From Turicibacter sp. (GTDB lineage: Bacteria > Bacillota > Bacilli > MOL361 > Turicibacteraceae), in contig JAUMTV010000149.1 in assembly GCA_030531025.1 (NCBI GenBank), positions 1 through 6,747 of the forward strand: a stretch of 6,747 bases of DNA. The letters run 5' to 3'. The translations under genes were made by a program, and so were the position numbers. The notes under the pieces were generated by a model. It was not told the DNA's origin and made no database searches. It worked only from the letters and a program-made list of their open reading frames with translations. Below, piece after piece: positions 5,052 to 6,747 of this stretch. How positions within the stretch are numbered: the stretch's first letter is position 1; every line of letters starts with the position of its first letter.

Positions 5052-5807
5052 ATGGACTTTAATAAACTACTAAATGTCAGCACACAATTAGGAAAAATGC
5101 TTCTTGAAAGTGGAGCTGAAATATATCGTGTTGAAGAATCAGTTCAACGTATGGCATTAGCCTATGGAGTAAAGGAAGTAGATGTCTATGCTGTGCCAAC
5201 GACGATTATCACCACTATCACAACTCCTGATAATATCAATTTAACTAAAACAAAACGAATCCATATTCGATCAACTAATCTCGATAAAGTTGAGCGTTTA
5301 AATAATCTTTGTCGACAAATTTGTCAAACGACCCCAGAATTAACGCTAGTAAAAGCAGAGTTAGAGGCTATCGCCTCACGTCCAGTTTATAGTTTTAAAA
5401 TTCAACTACTGGCTTATGCTCTAACTTCATCAACGTTTACCTTATTCTTTGGTGGAACTGTAGCAGATGCTTTTTGTGCTATGCTCATTGGTCCTTTAAT
5501 TAAAATTGTATCTTACCACTTAGAACGATTTCGAACGAATCCTTTTTTCATCACAATTTTATGTAGTATCATGAGTGCCTTTTTAGCAACCGTTGCTTAT
5601 GATCTTCAAGTCGGACAGCATATCGATAAAATGATTATTGGACTTGTGATGAACTTAGTTCCTGGTGTTGCTATTACTAACTCTGTTCGTGACGTTATTG
5701 CTGGAGACTTTATTGCTGGGCAAACAAAGATGACAGAGGCTTTATTAACAGCAACATCCATTGCACTTGGAACAGGTATCGCGCTCTCATTATCGGCATA
5801 TTTTTAG
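5052..5807 (+). CDS. ThrE/YjjP-type exporter, large subunit (DUF1212)
   Basis: This 251-residue protein is the N-terminal part of a split threonine/serine exporter-family transporter. A cytosolic region (about 1-112) carries the family signature (LLESGAEIYRVEES at 17-30, then DVYAVPTTI at 44-52). About five membrane helices follow, near 117-134, 137-155, 165-183, 194-209 and 230-250, including the conserved PGVAITNSVRD-G-D block (204-219). Corynebacterium ThrE exports threonine and serine as one chain. In E. coli the equivalent pair YjjP/YjjB is linked to succinate export, so the substrate here is open. The ATG at 5052 is preferred over the GTG at 5043 because GAGGTG (5040-5045) is its ribosome site. 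The second subunit follows after nine bases. Confidence 0.85.
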   Translation: MDFNKLLNVSTQLGKMLLESGAEIYRVEESVQRMALAYGVKEVDVYAVPTTIITTITTPDNINLTKTKRIHIRSTNLDKVERLNNLCRQICQTTPELTLVKAELEAIASRPVYSFKIQLLAYALTSSTFTLFFGGTVADAFCAMLIGPLIKIVSYHLERFRTNPFFITILCSIMSAFLATVAYDLQVGQHIDKMIIGLVMNLVPGVAITNSVRDVIAGDFIAGQTKMTEALLTATSIALGTGIALSLSAYF

Positions 5808-5816
5808 GAGGATTCT

Positions 5817-6272
5817 ATGGCTATCTTACTACCTTGTCTTTATTCATTCATTGCGACTATTGGTTTTTGTATTATCTTTAATATCCGTGGAAAAATGGTC
5901 TTTTTCGCCTCACTTGGTGGAGCTTTAGGATGGCTGGCCTATGAGTTGTCAGCATTTTTTGGAAATGATTTGAGTCAATACTTTGTCGCAACAGTTGTGA
6001 TTGCTTTATACGCTGAGATTATGGCACGTTTACATAAAGTTCCAGTTACAGTTTACTTAATTGCTGCCTTAATTCCACTTGTACCAGGTAGCGGGATTTA
6101 TTACACGATGGAACATTTTATTGATGGAAATATTGAGGAATTTTTAGCAACCTTTGTTCATACGATTGCCATTGCAGGTTGCCTCGCTTTTGGAATCTTA
6201 CTTGTTTCTTCGCTTGTTCGTTTAACCAACCGTATTAAATTAGATAAACATAGAAAAAAAGTCGCTCGTTAA
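5817..6272 (+). CDS. ThrE/YjjB-type exporter, small subunit (DUF3815)
   Basis: This 151-residue membrane protein is the C-terminal partner of the split exporter and is close in size to YjjB. About four or five helices are visible (near 3-22, 27-47, 55-71, 78-95 and 112-134). It has the family motif LIPLVPGSGIYYTM (85-98) and a basic cytosolic tail (KLDKHRKKVAR). AGGAGG at 5806-5811 overlaps the TAG stop of the large-subunit gene, so translation is coupled and stoichiometric assembly is likely. The stop codon lies in the loop of the following terminator. The membrane topology is my reading of hydrophobicity, not a calculation. Confidence 0.85.
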   Translation: MAILLPCLYSFIATIGFCIIFNIRGKMVFFASLGGALGWLAYELSAFFGNDLSQYFVATVVIALYAEIMARLHKVPVTVYLIAALIPLVPGSGIYYTMEHFIDGNIEEFLATFVHTIAIAGCLAFGILLVSSLVRLTNRIKLDKHRKKVAR

Positions 6273-6291
6273 TTAAACAGCGACTTTTTTT
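6254..6291. terminator. shared bidirectional terminator
   Basis: AAAAAAAGTCGCT (6254-6266) and AGCGACTTTTTTT (6279-6291) form a perfect 13-bp stem around a 12-nt loop, with T7 on each strand. It closes both the exporter operon and the convergent HD-domain gene. Confidence 0.9.
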
Positions 6292-6292
6292 A

Positions 6293-6709
6293 TTATTTAA
6301 TATAGCCTTTAGCAACACATTCCTCAATAACTTGATGAATAAAGTCTTTAAATACTTGTGGACCTTTTTCTAATGTTATTTGATTTTGCTTATATACTTG
6401 TTCAACCGAAATATTATGCTGTGCCCATGTTCCACCTTCATTCACATAATTCATAATAAGTGGCTGTAATCGATCAAGCATTGCCGCATATTCTGCTTCA
6501 ATTGTTTCACAAGATTCAAACTCTTCCCATAAAGTACGTAATTCTTGACCTTGATCTTGTTCTAATAATCCAAAGATTTTATCTGCCGACGCTTGTTCAC
6601 GGGATTCTTTATCTTGCATTCCCGTTTCATCAAAGCAAAATGTATCCCCTGCGTAAATTTCAACTAAATCATGAATCAGTACCATTTTTATCACTTGACG
6701 AATTGTCAA
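6293..6709 (-). CDS. HD-domain phosphohydrolase (YfbR-like), 5' part out of frame or outside window
   Basis: This is 138 codons of an HD-superfamily protein of the YfbR/COG1896 5'-nucleotidase type. It contains VLIHDLVEIYAGDTF with H13-D14, E17 and D22. That spacing matches the metal and catalytic residues of YfbR (H68, D69, E72, D77). The last HD aspartate is probably D79 (MLDRLQP). Relatives are about 180-200 residues and have an extra N-terminal helical region with the first ligand His, which is absent here. The open frame begins at a TTG (6707-6709) with no ribosome site and is closed by a TGA at 6728-6730. The upstream 39 bases encode a matching family segment in another frame, so the gene is probably frameshifted rather than starting here. 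It ends at the shared terminator. Confidence 0.7.
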   Translation of the reverse strand: MTIRQVIKMVLIHDLVEIYAGDTFCFDETGMQDKESREQASADKIFGLLEQDQGQELRTLWEEFESCETIEAEYAAMLDRLQPLIMNYVNEGGTWAQHNISVEQVYKQNQITLEKGPQVFKDFIHQVIEECVAKGYIK

Positions 6710-6747
6710 TACAAATGCGACACTTTCTCATTAAATAGCTCGAAGGA
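6706..6747 (-). pseudogene. out-of-frame upstream fragment of the HD-domain gene
   Basis: From the right edge the minus strand reads SFELFNEKVSHLY and then TGA (6706-6708). NEKV just before the VIKMVLIHD segment is what I recall from intact relatives. This suggests the gene continues beyond the window and shifts frame between about 6710 and 6735. A missing base, or two extra bases, would account for it. A sequencing error cannot be excluded. Confidence 0.45.

Noticed and set aside
6460..6738. Plus-strand ORF of 92 codons
   Set aside because: It lies antisense to the HD-domain gene, has no ribosome site, and its product has no family-like motif, whereas the other strand encodes clear HD motifs.

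Overview
This window is about 30% G+C by eye, with tightly spaced genes, strong AGGAGG-type ribosome binding sites and spore-coat genes. It therefore looks like chromosome of a low-GC, endospore-forming Bacillota. A Turicibacter/Erysipelotrichia-like host fits the protein flavour, but that is inference. I see no rRNA, tRNA, CRISPR array, insertion sequence or prophage gene.

Layout. At 1-371 there is a possible C-terminal gene end (1-93, + strand), followed by a gene-poor stretch full of perfect hairpins. Three of these have different stems but the same CTCCCA loop. A 420-residue HTH-XRE/TPR regulator follows on the minus strand (372-1634) with its own terminator. Next is a spore-coat segment. 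A minus-strand pair comprises a 59-residue CxxC protein (2201-2380) and a CotF-like coat protein (1919-2188). It diverges from a plus-strand 86-residue helical protein (2538-2798) that sits behind a good sigma-K-type promoter. A long interrupted inverted repeat lies between the two units.

A minus-strand pair then holds guanine deaminase guaD (3652-4122) and a sugar-phosphate-isomerase/Endo IV-like TIM-barrel protein (2823-3623). Next comes a monocistronic cold-shock protein gene (4436-4636) with a clear sigma-A promoter and a leader of about 119 nt. On the plus strand is a two-gene split ThrE/YjjP-YjjB type exporter (5052-5807 and 5817-6272). It converges through a shared bidirectional terminator on an HD-domain phosphohydrolase gene (6293 to the right edge), whose 5' part appears frameshifted.

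How the genes relate. The coat pair and the divergent 86-residue gene are probably expressed in the mother cell late in sporulation. guaD turns guanine into xanthine plus ammonia; its downstream partner is probably a sugar or sugar-phosphate enzyme of unknown substrate. The two exporter subunits are translationally coupled and should form one membrane transporter.

The part least explained by known features is the hairpin array at 80-294. Read on the plus strand, it resembles a small RNA presenting C-rich, anti-Shine-Dalgarno loops. That is a hypothesis based on sequence alone.
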